Below are positions 16,362-24,291 of a stretch of 64,000 nt of DNA, piece by piece. Every line of letters begins with the position of its first letter. The first letter of the stretch is position 1. The notes under the pieces are model-generated. The model was given only the letters and a program-made list of their open reading frames with translations, was not told the DNA's origin and searched no databases. Origin of the DNA: Skermania sp. ID1734. Lineage in GTDB: Bacteria; Actinomycetota; Actinomycetes; Mycobacteriales; Mycobacteriaceae. Where the stretch lies: assembly GCF_007489285.1 (NCBI RefSeq), contig NZ_VLIY01000018.1:1-64000 (forward strand), written 5' to 3'. The translations under genes were made by a program, and so were the position numbers.

Positions 16362-17376
16362 ATCGCGCGGGCGTGGTGCCCGACCACCGCTTGAACGCCG
16401 TGATGAAGCTCGACGCCTCCGCGTAGCCGAGTCGGACGGCGACGTCGTCGACGCTGAGCGCACCGGTGGCCAGCATTTCCTGCGCGAGCGCGTAGTGCAC
16501 CTCGTCGAGCAGCTCGCGGAAGGTCACGTGCTCCTCGGTCAGCCGTCGGCGCAGGGTGCGTTCGCTCATGGCCAGCGACTGGGCAACGGTGGTGATGGTG
16601 CGCGGTTGGCCGTCGAGACTGACCAGGCGCTCGCGGACCTGGCTGGCCACGCCGATGCGAACGCGGTGCCGATTGACCAGGGCGCGGCACTGGCTCTCGC
16701 ACATGGCAACCGTGATCGGGTTCGCCTGCGGCAGGCGCCGGTCCAGCATCGCTGCATCGAAGGACGCGGTGTTCTCCGGCTGCTCGTAGGTCGCCGCGAC
16801 GCCCAAGGCTGGATGGACGCCCTCGGCGCCCTCGGCCGGGAAGGTGAAGGTGACCTCGTCGAAAGGGACTGGACGGCCCAGCAGATCCGCGATCACCGTC
16901 GCGATGGCGGCCACGTCACGCTGGACCAGAAAACGCGCAACTGGGCCGGATATGTCCGGCAGCTCGAAACGCAGTGTGGCCGTATGGCCTTCGACCAAGA
17001 CCTGGGGCAGACAGAACGCGAACGAAAGCTCGTAGTAGCGCATCGCGAACCGCGTTGCCTCGCCTAGCGTCGGGCTGGTCAGGCACGCATAGCCGAAGAT
17101 GCCGAAGGTGGCGACTCGGTACCTCGCGCCGGCATCGAGCCCGAGTTGTGGGTTGCTGCCGAGCTTGTTGACCAGGTTGGTGGCCACGCCCAGTTCTTGG
17201 CGGGCATTGATAGTTCGTGCCGGGTCGCCGAGGTCGGCGGGTCGCAGGCCCGTTCCGGCGATCAGTTCGGCCACGTCCATGCCGTTCTCGGCGGCGTAAT
17301 CGGCCAGCAGCATCACGCTCGCGGTGTTCCGCGGAAAGTCCCAGTGACGCGCGGAGGCGGCAGCGAACAGGGACAT
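16342..17376 (-). CDS. AraC-family transcriptional regulator
   Basis: Start taken at ATG 17376 (MSLFAAASARHWDFPRNTAS), giving 344 residues, the normal size of the OruR/arabinose-binding-domain subgroup. The N-terminal sensor domain spans about 20-210. The C-terminal two-helix-turn-helix domain lies at about 245-340, with LAMSERTLRRRLTEEHVTFRELL and VAVRLGYAEASSFITAFKRW. It is divergent from the Baeyer-Villiger-type monooxygenase gene 82 bp away, so it most likely controls that operon in response to its substrate. Confidence 0.9.
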   Translation of the reverse strand: MSLFAAASARHWDFPRNTASVMLLADYAAENGMDVAELIAGTGLRPADLGDPARTINARQELGVATNLVNKLGSNPQLGLDAGARYRVATFGIFGYACLTSPTLGEATRFAMRYYELSFAFCLPQVLVEGHTATLRFELPDISGPVARFLVQRDVAAIATVIADLLGRPVPFDEVTFTFPAEGAEGVHPALGVAATYEQPENTASFDAAMLDRRLPQANPITVAMCESQCRALVNRHRVRIGVASQVRERLVSLDGQPRTITTVAQSLAMSERTLRRRLTEEHVTFRELLDEVHYALAQEMLATGALSVDDVAVRLGYAEASSFITAFKRWSGTTPARFSRGRG

Positions 17377-17458
17377 GCCCTCGATTATGGCCGGAATTAT
17401 CAATTTTGCTGGCCGCGATCGTCTCCCCTTTTTAGCGGCGGGGGTCGATAGTTGCACT
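17377..17458. promoter_or_regulatory. Divergent control region between AraC regulator and monooxygenase operon
   Basis: 82 bp with two direct TGGCCG copies about 21 bp (two helical turns) apart, flanking an AT-rich tract GGAATTATCAATTTTGC. Direct repeats spaced by whole turns are the usual AraC-type binding layout. No clear -35/-10 pair can be assigned. Confidence 0.35.
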
Positions 17459-18892
17459 ATGACTTCGATCGCAATCATCGGGACAGGCTTCGGTGGCTTG
17501 GGAGCCGCCATCGAGCTGAAACAGGCCGGGTATGACGACGTGACGATCTTCGAGCGCGCCGACGACGTGGGCGGCGTGTGGCGGGAGAACACCTACCCAG
17601 GGGCGGCGTGCGACGTGCCGTCGCCGTACTACTCGTTTTCCTTCGAGCCGAATCCGCGCTGGCCGCGGCGCTTCTCCCCGCAGCCGGCGATCCTGGACTA
17701 CCTGCGCGACGTGACCGCCAAGTACGACCTGAAGCGGCACATCCGGTTCAACACTTCCGTCTCCGGCGCCGACTACGACGAGAGCACTCGACGCTGGACC
17801 GTGCACACCAGCGGCGGCGACGTCGAGGCCGACGTGGTGATCTCGGCGGTAGGTCAGCTGTCTCGCCCGTCGTGGCCGAACATCAAGGGTCGGGAGACGT
17901 TCGAGGGTGCGTCGTTCCATTCCGCGTTGTGGGACCACAGCGTCGATTTGACCGGCAAACGCGTCGCAGTCATTGGCACCGGCGCCAGCGCGATCCAATT
18001 CGTGCCCGAGATCCAACCGCAGGTGGCCAAGCTGTCGCTGTTCCAGCGCACCCCGCCCTACATCGTGCCGCGCCCGGACACCGAGTTTTCGCCACTGCAC
18101 CATCGCGTGTTCTCGGCGCTGCCGGTCACGCAGTTGACCGAACGGCTGGCCTGGTTCGGCGTCACCGAGACGATGGGCGTGGCGTTTCTCTACAGCAAGC
18201 CGCTGGCGAAGGCGTTGACTGCGTTGTCGCGCCGGCACATGCGCAAGCAGGTTCCCGATCCCGAGTTGCGGGCCAAGCTGTGGCCGAGCTACCCGGTGGG
18301 GTGCAAGCGAATCCTGTTCTCCAGCAACTACCTCCCTGCACTCACCGAACCCAACGTCGAGGTCATCACCGACGGCATCAGCGAAATCACCGCCACCGGT
18401 GTCCGCACCAACGACGGCATGCTGCACGAGGTGGACGTCATTATTTACGGAACAGGCTTCACCGCAAGCGATTTCCTTGCTCCACTGCAGATCCGGGGCG
18501 TCGGCGGCCAGGATCTGCGCGAGCAGTGGACCGACGGCGCTCGCGCCTACCTCGGCATGAGCGTGCCCGACTTCCCGAACTTCTTCATCATGTACGGGCC
18601 GAACACCAACCTCGGCTCCGGCTCGATCGTCACCATGCTGGAAAGTCAGGCCAGCTACATCCGCAAGGCCATCGATCATGCGCGCGACGCCGGACCCATC
18701 TCCGTACGCGCCGACGTCGCCGAGGAGTTCGACCGCGACACCCAGGGCCGACTGTCCGGCAGCGTCTGGTCGATGTGCAGCAGCTGGTACCGCAACGCCA
18801 GCGGGCGCGTCGCCGCCAACTGGCCGGGCACCGTCACCGAATACCGTTTGCGCACCGCCCGTTTCAACGAGAAGGACTACGAGGTCGCCTGA
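17459..18892 (+). CDS. Flavin-containing / Baeyer-Villiger-type monooxygenase
   Basis: Start at ATG 17459 (MTSIAIIGTGFGGLG), 477 residues. The FAD motif GTGFGG is at the N-terminus; the fingerprint FEGASFHSALW (FxGxxxHxxxW) lies near residue 147 and the NADPH Rossmann motif GTGASA near 172. These features define class B flavin monooxygenases, many of which convert ketones to esters or lactones. It is the first gene of a cluster with a GMC oxidase (2-bp gap), a hydrolase and a methyltransferase, and it faces an AraC regulator. Cytoplasmic. Substrate unknown; a steroid or other hydrophobic ketone is a fair guess. Confidence 0.88.
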   Translation: MTSIAIIGTGFGGLGAAIELKQAGYDDVTIFERADDVGGVWRENTYPGAACDVPSPYYSFSFEPNPRWPRRFSPQPAILDYLRDVTAKYDLKRHIRFNTSVSGADYDESTRRWTVHTSGGDVEADVVISAVGQLSRPSWPNIKGRETFEGASFHSALWDHSVDLTGKRVAVIGTGASAIQFVPEIQPQVAKLSLFQRTPPYIVPRPDTEFSPLHHRVFSALPVTQLTERLAWFGVTETMGVAFLYSKPLAKALTALSRRHMRKQVPDPELRAKLWPSYPVGCKRILFSSNYLPALTEPNVEVITDGISEITATGVRTNDGMLHEVDVIIYGTGFTASDFLAPLQIRGVGGQDLREQWTDGARAYLGMSVPDFPNFFIMYGPNTNLGSGSIVTMLESQASYIRKAIDHARDAGPISVRADVAEEFDRDTQGRLSGSVWSMCSSWYRNASGRVAANWPGTVTEYRLRTARFNEKDYEVA

Positions 18893-18894
18893 GA

Positions 18895-20637
18895 ATGACT
18901 GAATTCGACTACGACGTCGTCATCATCGGTTCCGGATTCGGCGGCAGCGTCGCGGCGCTGCGGCTCACCGAAAAAGGTTACCGGGTGGGCGTGCTCGAAT
19001 CCGGCCGACGCTGGAATCCGGAGGACATCCCGAGGTCCAACTGGAATGTCCGCAAATCTATTTGGGCGCCGAAGCTCGGATTGACAGGCCCGCAACGCAT
19101 CAGTCTGCTCGGGAAGTGCGCCGTGTTCAGCGGCGCAGCGGTAGGCGGCGGGTCGATCCTCTACGGCAACACGCTCTACGAACCGCTCGAGCCCTTCTAT
19201 CACGACCCGGCGTGGGCGCACATCACCGACTGGAAGACTGAGCTGGCGCCGTATTACGACCAAGCGAAGCGCATGCTGGGCGTGGGGCCCAACCCGCGCA
19301 TGACCGCGGTCGACCAGGTCATCCGGGAGGTGGCCGAGGACTTGGGGAAAGGCGACACCTTCCACACCACCCAGGTAGGCGTCTTCTTCAACGAAGGCCG
19401 CGAGGGTGAGGAGGTGGACGACCCCTACTTCGGGGGCGCCGGTCCGCGGCGCGCCGGCTGCGTGCATTGTTCCAGCTGCTTCACCGGTTGCGTCCACAAC
19501 GCCAAGAACACAACGACTTTGAATTACCTCTATCTTGCCGAGCAGGCCGGCGCCCACGTGCATCCACTGACCACGGTGACGCGGGTCCGTCCCCTCGACA
19601 GCGGCGGGTACGGGATCGAGACGCGCCGCTCGAACGGGAAGTTGCGTCCCGGTAAGCGCACTTTCACCGCCGAGCAGGTGGTGTTTGCGGCCGCGGCGCT
19701 GGGCACTCAGAAGCTGCTGCACAAGCTGCGCGCCGACGGGACGCTGCCGAATCTCTCACCGCGGCTTGGCGAATTGACCCGCAGCAATTCCGAGGCGATC
19801 GTTCCGGTGACCAGTCGCAACCGTACCGACTTCGCCGAGGGCGTCGCCATCACCTCATCCATTCACCCGGAGCCGAACACGCACGTCGAGGTGTGCCATT
19901 ACGGCAAGAAGCAGAATGCGCTGTTTCTGCAGACGGTCCCGATGGTCGACGGCGGGGCATTTCGCTTTCTGCGTTTCCTACTCGCAATCGTGGCGCACCC
20001 GTTGGTCTTTCTGCGAACCCAGAACCCGAGGCGGGCGTCGGAAAAGAGTGTGATCCTGTTGGTGATGCAATCGCTGGACAACTCGCTCACGTCGTACCTG
20101 CGCGCCGGTCACCTGACCACCAAGCAGGGCACGGGCGAACCGAATCCCACCTGGATTCCGTTGGCACACAAGATCGCGCGCAGCTTTGCCCGCAAGGTCG
20201 ACGGTGACGCGCAGATGATCTTCACCGATATCTTCAACATTCCGGCCACCGCGCACTACATCGGCGGCTGCACCATTGCGGCGTCCCCCGACCAGGGCGT
20301 AATCGACCCCTACCAGCGAGTGTTCGGCCACCCCGGTCTGCACATCGCCGACGGGTCCGCAATTACCGCCAACCTCGGCGTGAACCCTTCACTGACCATC
20401 ACGGCGCAGGCGGAGCGGGCAATGTCGTTCTGGCCCAACAAGGGTGAGCCGGACCCGCGGCCGCCGCTCGGCGCGGGGTATCGGTCGGTGGAGCCGGTGA
20501 TGCCGGTTTCGCCGACCGTTCCGGCGAGTGCCTGGGGCGCCCTTCGAATTTCGGCTGGAGGGGCGATGAACGAGAATCGTCCGTTCATCGCGGCCGACCG
20601 GGTGCGGGTGTCCCGCAAAACACTGGAGGTGCGGTGA
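18895..20637 (+). CDS. choD: GMC oxidoreductase, cholesterol-oxidase-like (ChoD type), with repeat-encoded C-terminus
   Basis: Start at ATG 18895, 2 bp after the monooxygenase stop. 580 residues, close to the 578 of mycobacterial ChoD (Rv3409c). The FAD motif GSGFGGSVAALRLTEKGYRVG, the GGGSILYGNTLYEPLEPF segment, a CxxCxxxC cluster (CVHCSSCFTGC) and the C-terminal GVNPSLTITAQAERAMSFWPN all match that family. Despite the name, these proteins' substrate is debated. The last ~24 residues (from MNENRPF) are unrelated to other ChoD proteins and are encoded by the first unit of a 68-bp tandem repeat, so the natural stop appears lost or replaced. Confidence 0.85.
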   Translation: MTEFDYDVVIIGSGFGGSVAALRLTEKGYRVGVLESGRRWNPEDIPRSNWNVRKSIWAPKLGLTGPQRISLLGKCAVFSGAAVGGGSILYGNTLYEPLEPFYHDPAWAHITDWKTELAPYYDQAKRMLGVGPNPRMTAVDQVIREVAEDLGKGDTFHTTQVGVFFNEGREGEEVDDPYFGGAGPRRAGCVHCSSCFTGCVHNAKNTTTLNYLYLAEQAGAHVHPLTTVTRVRPLDSGGYGIETRRSNGKLRPGKRTFTAEQVVFAAAALGTQKLLHKLRADGTLPNLSPRLGELTRSNSEAIVPVTSRNRTDFAEGVAITSSIHPEPNTHVEVCHYGKKQNALFLQTVPMVDGGAFRFLRFLLAIVAHPLVFLRTQNPRRASEKSVILLVMQSLDNSLTSYLRAGHLTTKQGTGEPNPTWIPLAHKIARSFARKVDGDAQMIFTDIFNIPATAHYIGGCTIAASPDQGVIDPYQRVFGHPGLHIADGSAITANLGVNPSLTITAQAERAMSFWPNKGEPDPRPPLGAGYRSVEPVMPVSPTVPASAWGALRISAGGAMNENRPFIAADRVRVSRKTLEVR

Positions 20638-20769
20638 ACGAGAATCGTGCGTTCATCGGTGCCGACCGGGTGCGGGTGTCCCGCAAAACACAGGAGGCGC
20701 GATGAACGAGAATCGTCCGTTCATCGCGGCCGACCGGGTGCGGGTGTCCCGCAAAACACAGGAGGCAAG
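20566..20769 (+). repeat. Three tandem 68-bp units, each a mini-ORF with ribosome binding site
   Basis: Units start at 20566, 20634 and 20702, each exactly 68 bp, with a few substitutions between them. Each begins with ATG or GTG followed by AACGAGAATCGT and encodes 23 residues ending in TGA. That TGA overlaps the next start (GTGA or ATGA). The end of each unit encodes GAGG or AGGAGG a few bases before the next start. Because 68 is not a multiple of 3, each unit is in a new frame. The third unit leads into the alpha/beta hydrolase start at 20770. Confidence 0.9.
20634..20705 (+). CDS. 23-residue mini-ORF, repeat unit 2
   Basis: GTG start overlapping the stop of the ChoD-like gene; the peptide begins MNENRAFIGADRVRVSRK and ends TQEAR. 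It is too short for standard gene calling. Start context (TGGAGG upstream) and coupling to both neighbours suggest it can be translated. It is basic and polar, without a signal peptide. It may matter only as a translational relay; no function is known. Confidence 0.4.
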   Translation: MNENRAFIGADRVRVSRKTQEAR

Positions 20770-20773
20770 GTGA
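20702..20773 (+). CDS. 23-residue mini-ORF, repeat unit 3
   Basis: ATG start overlapping the stop of unit 2 (ATGA), with AGGAGG 4 bp upstream. The peptide begins MNENRPFIAADRVRVSRK and ends TQEAR, identical in the last codons' meaning to unit 2 although the codons differ (GCG CGA versus GCA AGG). Its TGA overlaps the GTG start of the hydrolase. Translation is plausible but unproven. Confidence 0.4.
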   Translation: MNENRPFIAADRVRVSRKTQEAR

Positions 20774-21555
20774 ACGACCTCATCTACAACCGCCGCGGCG
20801 ACGGACCGCCTTTGGTGCTGATCCACGGCATCGGCAGCCGTTGGCAAGTGTGGGAGCCGGTTTTGGACAGGCTGGCGCAGCGCTACGACGTCATCGCCGT
20901 CGACCTACCCGGCTTTGGAGCGTCACCGGTCGATCCGTCGGTGCGGATCGGCGTGGACGGCTACGCGGACCGAATCGCCACGTTCATGGCCGATTTGGGT
21001 CTGGAGGGTGCGCACGTGGTGGGCAACTCCATGGGTGGCGGCATCGCGATCGAGCTCGGAAGACGTGGCGTCGCCGGTCAGGTGACCGCCTTCTCCCCCG
21101 TCGGATTCTGGTCACCGCTCGAAAGAAAGTACGGCCAAAGCTTCTTCCGGGTCGCTCGGTCGAGTCTGCGCAGGATGCGCGGATCGCTGCCGAAAGTCGT
21201 CGCCACCCGTGCGGGGCGGATCGCGTTGGCCGGCGTGCTCTTCGGCCACCCGACCCGGCTCGACCCGGAGGTCCTCCTCGACGACGTCAACGGTCTGCTC
21301 GACGCCCCGAGTTTCGATGAGGCACTGAAAGCTTTCGACCACTACGACATTCGGGACCCACACCAGGACTGGGGTATGTTGCCCCAGATTCCGGTCACCG
21401 TCGCCTGGGGCACACGCGATGCATTGCTGATCTCCCGGACACAGTCGGCGCGGGCGCGCCGCGCGATGCCGTTCGCCCGTCATGTTTCACTGCCGACATC
21501 GGGGCATGTTCCGTTCAACGACGACCCGGTGCGGTGCGTGGAGGTGGTTGGCTAA
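20770..21555 (+). CDS. Alpha/beta-fold hydrolase
   Basis: GTG start at 20770 in phase with MNDLIYNRRGDGPPLVLIHG, preceded by AGGAGG and overlapping the stop of repeat unit 3. 261 residues. The oxyanion region LIHGIGS, the nucleophile elbow GNSMGG (near residue 84), the acid in WGTRD (near 220) and the His in SGHVPF near the end form a complete triad. The family covers esterases, lactone and C-C bond hydrolases. Downstream of a monooxygenase and GMC oxidase it could cleave the ester or lactone formed there. It lacks a signal peptide. Confidence 0.88.
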   Translation: MNDLIYNRRGDGPPLVLIHGIGSRWQVWEPVLDRLAQRYDVIAVDLPGFGASPVDPSVRIGVDGYADRIATFMADLGLEGAHVVGNSMGGGIAIELGRRGVAGQVTAFSPVGFWSPLERKYGQSFFRVARSSLRRMRGSLPKVVATRAGRIALAGVLFGHPTRLDPEVLLDDVNGLLDAPSFDEALKAFDHYDIRDPHQDWGMLPQIPVTVAWGTRDALLISRTQSARARRAMPFARHVSLPTSGHVPFNDDPVRCVEVVG

Positions 21556-21569
21556 GCGGCTGCCATCGC

Positions 21570-21645
21570 CGCAACTGCTTCAACGAAAGTTGGCTGCAGC
21601 GACGGGTTTCCGTCTGGAAGCTGGAGTTTCGTTGGCACAGTTGCG
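21570..21645. repeat. Palindromic repeat family, copy B (76 bp)
   Basis: Two 36-bp arms around a 4-bp loop (GTTT). The outer 8 bp are perfect (CGCAACTG ... CAGTTGCG), CAACGAAA mirrors TTTCGTTG, and the core is GACGG-GTTT-CCGTC. It lies between the hydrolase stop and the methyltransferase start on the same strand, so it would be inside a transcript and could act as an RNA hairpin between the two genes. Confidence 0.78.
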
Positions 21646-21667
21646 CTACCATGGCATGCTCGGCCGT

Positions 21668-22687
21668 GTGCCGATCCTCGACCCCACCGCGCTGTACCGA
21701 CTCCGTGACAGCATCTACGCCGCGGACTTCCTGATCGCCGCCGTGACCGAATTCGACCTGTTCACCTGGCTTTCCCAGCGCGGCTGGGTCAAGGTGGCGG
21801 ACATGGCTGTCGAGTTAGGCCTCACGGCACGACCGCTTGATGTGCTGCTGACCTACTGCGCCGCCTTGGGGCTGGTCGACCGCGACATCGCCGGCGACCG
21901 AGTGCACATAACCGAGCTGGCTCGGCAGCATTTGGTTGCCGGATCGGCGTATGACCTACGCGCCTACTACGGTTCGCTCGCCGAACGCCCAGCCGTCGCC
22001 GAGCTGGTGCACGTGCTGCGCACCGATGAGCAGGCGGCGTGGGCGAGCTCGCACGGACATGACGATTGGTCCGGCAGGCTTTCCGACGTCGATTTTGCCC
22101 GGTCTATCACCGCGGCGATGGATGCTCGTAGCGCGTTTCTCGGACCCGCGCTCGCGCATGCAATCTCCGACATTCCGGTGTCCGCGCTGCTCGACATCGG
22201 TGGCAGTTCCGGCAGTTACGCGCGGGCGATCATCGAAAGTCGTCCCAACGCCAAAGCCTCCGTGTTCGAGCGAGCACCGGTGGACGCGGCGGCGCGGACA
22301 CTCTTGCGCGAGAGCGGTTGGGACAAGCGAATCTCGGTGGTCACCGGCGACATGTTCGCCGATCCGCTGCCCTCCGGTCACGACGCGCATCTCTATTCGC
22401 AGGTGCTGCATGACTGGGCTGCCGAACAGGTCGAGCACCTGCTTGCCTCGTCATATGCAGCCTTACCCGCCGGTGGCTGGCTGATCGATCACGACACGCA
22501 CCTCAACGCGGACAAGCGTGGGCCGCTGCCGGTGGCGGAATACTCGGTGCTGCTGATGCATTCGACGCGCGGGAAATGTTGGTCGACGGCAGAGTTGGCT
22601 GAGATGGCCGAGCGGGTCGGATTCGTCGATGTTTCACATCGGACGACCGTGTGTGACCGGGGAGTGCTGCTCGCACGCAAACCGTAG
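21668..22687 (+). CDS. SAM-dependent O-methyltransferase (acetylserotonin/hydroxyindole type)
   Basis: Start set at GTG 21668 (MPILDPTALYRLRDSIYAAD, 339 residues) because family members begin at this point; an in-frame ATG at 21656 is the alternative. An N-terminal winged-helix dimerisation domain (about 10-95) is followed by a Rossmann fold with LDIGGSSGSYARAI near residue 180, GDMF near 238 and LHDWAAEQ near 252. These are typical of plant-like and actinobacterial small-molecule O-methyltransferases. The catalytic His of the family fits HDW. It closes the monooxygenase cluster, separated from the hydrolase by repeat copy B. Confidence 0.82.
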   Translation: MPILDPTALYRLRDSIYAADFLIAAVTEFDLFTWLSQRGWVKVADMAVELGLTARPLDVLLTYCAALGLVDRDIAGDRVHITELARQHLVAGSAYDLRAYYGSLAERPAVAELVHVLRTDEQAAWASSHGHDDWSGRLSDVDFARSITAAMDARSAFLGPALAHAISDIPVSALLDIGGSSGSYARAIIESRPNAKASVFERAPVDAAARTLLRESGWDKRISVVTGDMFADPLPSGHDAHLYSQVLHDWAAEQVEHLLASSYAALPAGGWLIDHDTHLNADKRGPLPVAEYSVLLMHSTRGKCWSTAELAEMAERVGFVDVSHRTTVCDRGVLLARKP

Positions 22688-22695
22688 CCGGCAAG

Positions 22696-22771
22696 CGCAA
22701 CTGGTGTAACGAAAGTCGGCGTCAGCGACGGGATTCCGTCTGCGAACGCGCATAGTGTTGGAACAGTTGCG
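22696..22771. repeat. Palindromic repeat family, copy C (76 bp)
   Basis: Two 36-bp arms around a 4-bp loop (GATT). The outer 8 bp are perfect (CGCAACTG ... CAGTTGCG), and the core is GACGG-GATT-CCGTC. The left arm matches copy B at most positions (CGCAACTGnTnnAACGAAAG), whereas the right arm is more diverged. It sits between the convergent methyltransferase and rpe genes. Confidence 0.78.
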
Positions 22772-22813
22772 GTAACCCGATCAGACAGCGAGCCCGTCGT
22801 ACCAGTCCCGCTG

Positions 22814-23485
22814 TCAGCTACCCAGCGTCAGGTGCTTCGACGCTGCTGCCGCCTGACGCCGGAGCTTGCGCACGGCCTCGCCCGGGTCGGCCGCGTTGTA
22901 GACCGCCGAGCCGGCCACAAAGCAGTCCACGCCGGCCTCCGCAGCCTCCTCGATGGTGTCGTCGTTGATCCCGCCGTCGATCTCGACCACCAGGGTCAGC
23001 TCGCCGGAGTCGACGAGCTTGCGCACCTTTCGCGCCTTGTCGAGCACGTGCGGAATGAATGACTGGCCCCCGAATCCGGGCTCCACGCTCATCACCAGCA
23101 GGGTGTCGAACTCGCGCAGGATTTCCAGGTACGGCTCGATCGGGGTGTTCGGCTTCACGCTCAGTCCCGCCTTGGCCCCGGCCGCGCGGATGTCGCGACC
23201 CACGCGCACCGGATCGTCGGTGGCCTCGGCGTGAAACGTCACGTTGTAGGCGCCGGCCTCGGCATACGGCGGAGCCCAGCGATCGGGATTGTCGATCATC
23301 AAGTGGCAGTCGAGCGGAATGTCAGTGGCCTTCAACAGGCTATCGACCACCGGCAGGCCGATGGTGAGGTTCGGCACGAAGTGCGCGTCCATCACGTCGA
23401 CATGCAACCAGTCGGAGCCCTCCACGGCGCGCGCCTCGTCGGCGAGCCGGGCAAAGTCTGCAGAAAGGATCGAGGGGGCGATCAT
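22814..23485 (-). CDS. rpe: Ribulose-phosphate 3-epimerase
   Basis: Start at ATG 23485 ([14 protein letters not shown]), 223 residues; a GTG four codons upstream is possible. Family motifs: [24 protein letters not shown] (metal His and Asp), [21 protein letters not shown] and VEIDGGIN near residue 175. It interconverts ribulose 5-phosphate and xylulose 5-phosphate in the pentose phosphate pathway. It lies downstream of the DLH and rsmB genes on the same strand, as in related genomes where it follows the fmt-rsmB pair. Confidence 0.95.
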   Translation of the reverse strand: MIAPSILSADFARLADEARAVEGSDWLHVDVMDAHFVPNLTIGLPVVDSLLKATDIPLDCHLMIDNPDRWAPPYAEAGAYNVTFHAEATDDPVRVGRDIRAAGAKAGLSVKPNTPIEPYLEILREFDTLLVMSVEPGFGGQSFIPHVLDKARKVRKLVDSGELTLVVEIDGGINDDTIEEAAEAGVDCFVAGSAVYNAADPGEAVRKLRRQAAAASKHLTLGS

Positions 23486-23508
23486 CGGCGTGTGCACAAC
23501 CGCGAAGT

Positions 23509-24270
23509 CTAGTCGGCGCGGTCCCCCGGCCCGAGCCGACGGTGAAACAGGCCCAGTGCCAGCCTCAGGCACTGGTCGGCCAACTCTGGGTCGTAGCGCG
23601 GGCCCTCGTCGCGAATGAACGCGTGCTGTCCGTTGACCTCGTGCCAGGTGAAGTCCACTCCCGCATCCTCCATCGCCGCGTGGATGAGCTGGCGTCCTTC
23701 GAGCGGAATGTGCGGATCTTGCCGACCCCAGATCATCAGCACCTCGCCGCCGATCTCGCCCATTCGATCCAGGGTGTCGTCGTTGCGGCCCTTGCCGAGC
23801 GATCGAGTGTGAATGTCGGTGGCATAGAAGCACACCCCCGCCCGCACATCGGGATTCATCGCCGCACGAAACGCCAGATGGCCACCTATGCAGATACCGA
23901 ACACCCCGAGTTCACCGGTGCACGCCTCATGGCCGGCAAGAAAATCCAGCGCAGCACGGGAATCCGCGTCGTAGGAGGCCAACTCCTTGGTGATCTTGTG
24001 CGCGTTGCCCCGCTCGGCGCCGGGGCCGTCGTAGGCGAGCACCACGCCCGGGCCGTCCTCGAGTTCGTGGAAAATCTCCGGCACGGCGACGATGTAACCG
24101 TGCCCGGCGATCCATTGCGCGATCCGCCACACCGGACCGGTGACCTGAAAGATCTCGGAGTACAACACGATTCCCGGATACCGCCCGGGGGCCTTCGGCC
24201 GCAGCACGTATGTCCGCATGGTGCCGAAGGGTGTGGTCAGGTCGGCGTGCTCCGCGGACTCGATGATCAT
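23509..24270 (-). CDS. Dienelactone hydrolase family protein
   Basis: 253 residues. The nucleophile is Cys127 in GICIGG, with Asp185 (WGRQDPH) and His216 (GQHAFIRD), the complete Cys-Asp-His triad of the family. Members hydrolyse dienelactone or other small esters; many genomic copies have no known substrate. It lies between rsmB and rpe with 21-24 bp gaps, so it appears to be an insertion into that housekeeping operon. Confidence 0.88.
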   Translation of the reverse strand: MIIESAEHADLTTPFGTMRTYVLRPKAPGRYPGIVLYSEIFQVTGPVWRIAQWIAGHGYIVAVPEIFHELEDGPGVVLAYDGPGAERGNAHKITKELASYDADSRAALDFLAGHEACTGELGVFGICIGGHLAFRAAMNPDVRAGVCFYATDIHTRSLGKGRNDDTLDRMGEIGGEVLMIWGRQDPHIPLEGRQLIHAAMEDAGVDFTWHEVNGQHAFIRDEGPRYDPELADQCLRLALGLFHRRLGPGDRAD

Positions 24271-24291
24271 GCTCGCGCAGCCTACCGCCGG

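Noticed and set aside
17578-18894. Apparent 1019-aa protein with an N-terminal extension before the ChoD-like enzyme
   Set aside because: The first ~440 codons are an out-of-frame reading of the monooxygenase gene; the true start is ATG 18895, 2 bp after its stop.
20566-20769. CRISPR array
   Set aside because: The three units are contiguous with no variable spacers and encode a peptide in each unit.
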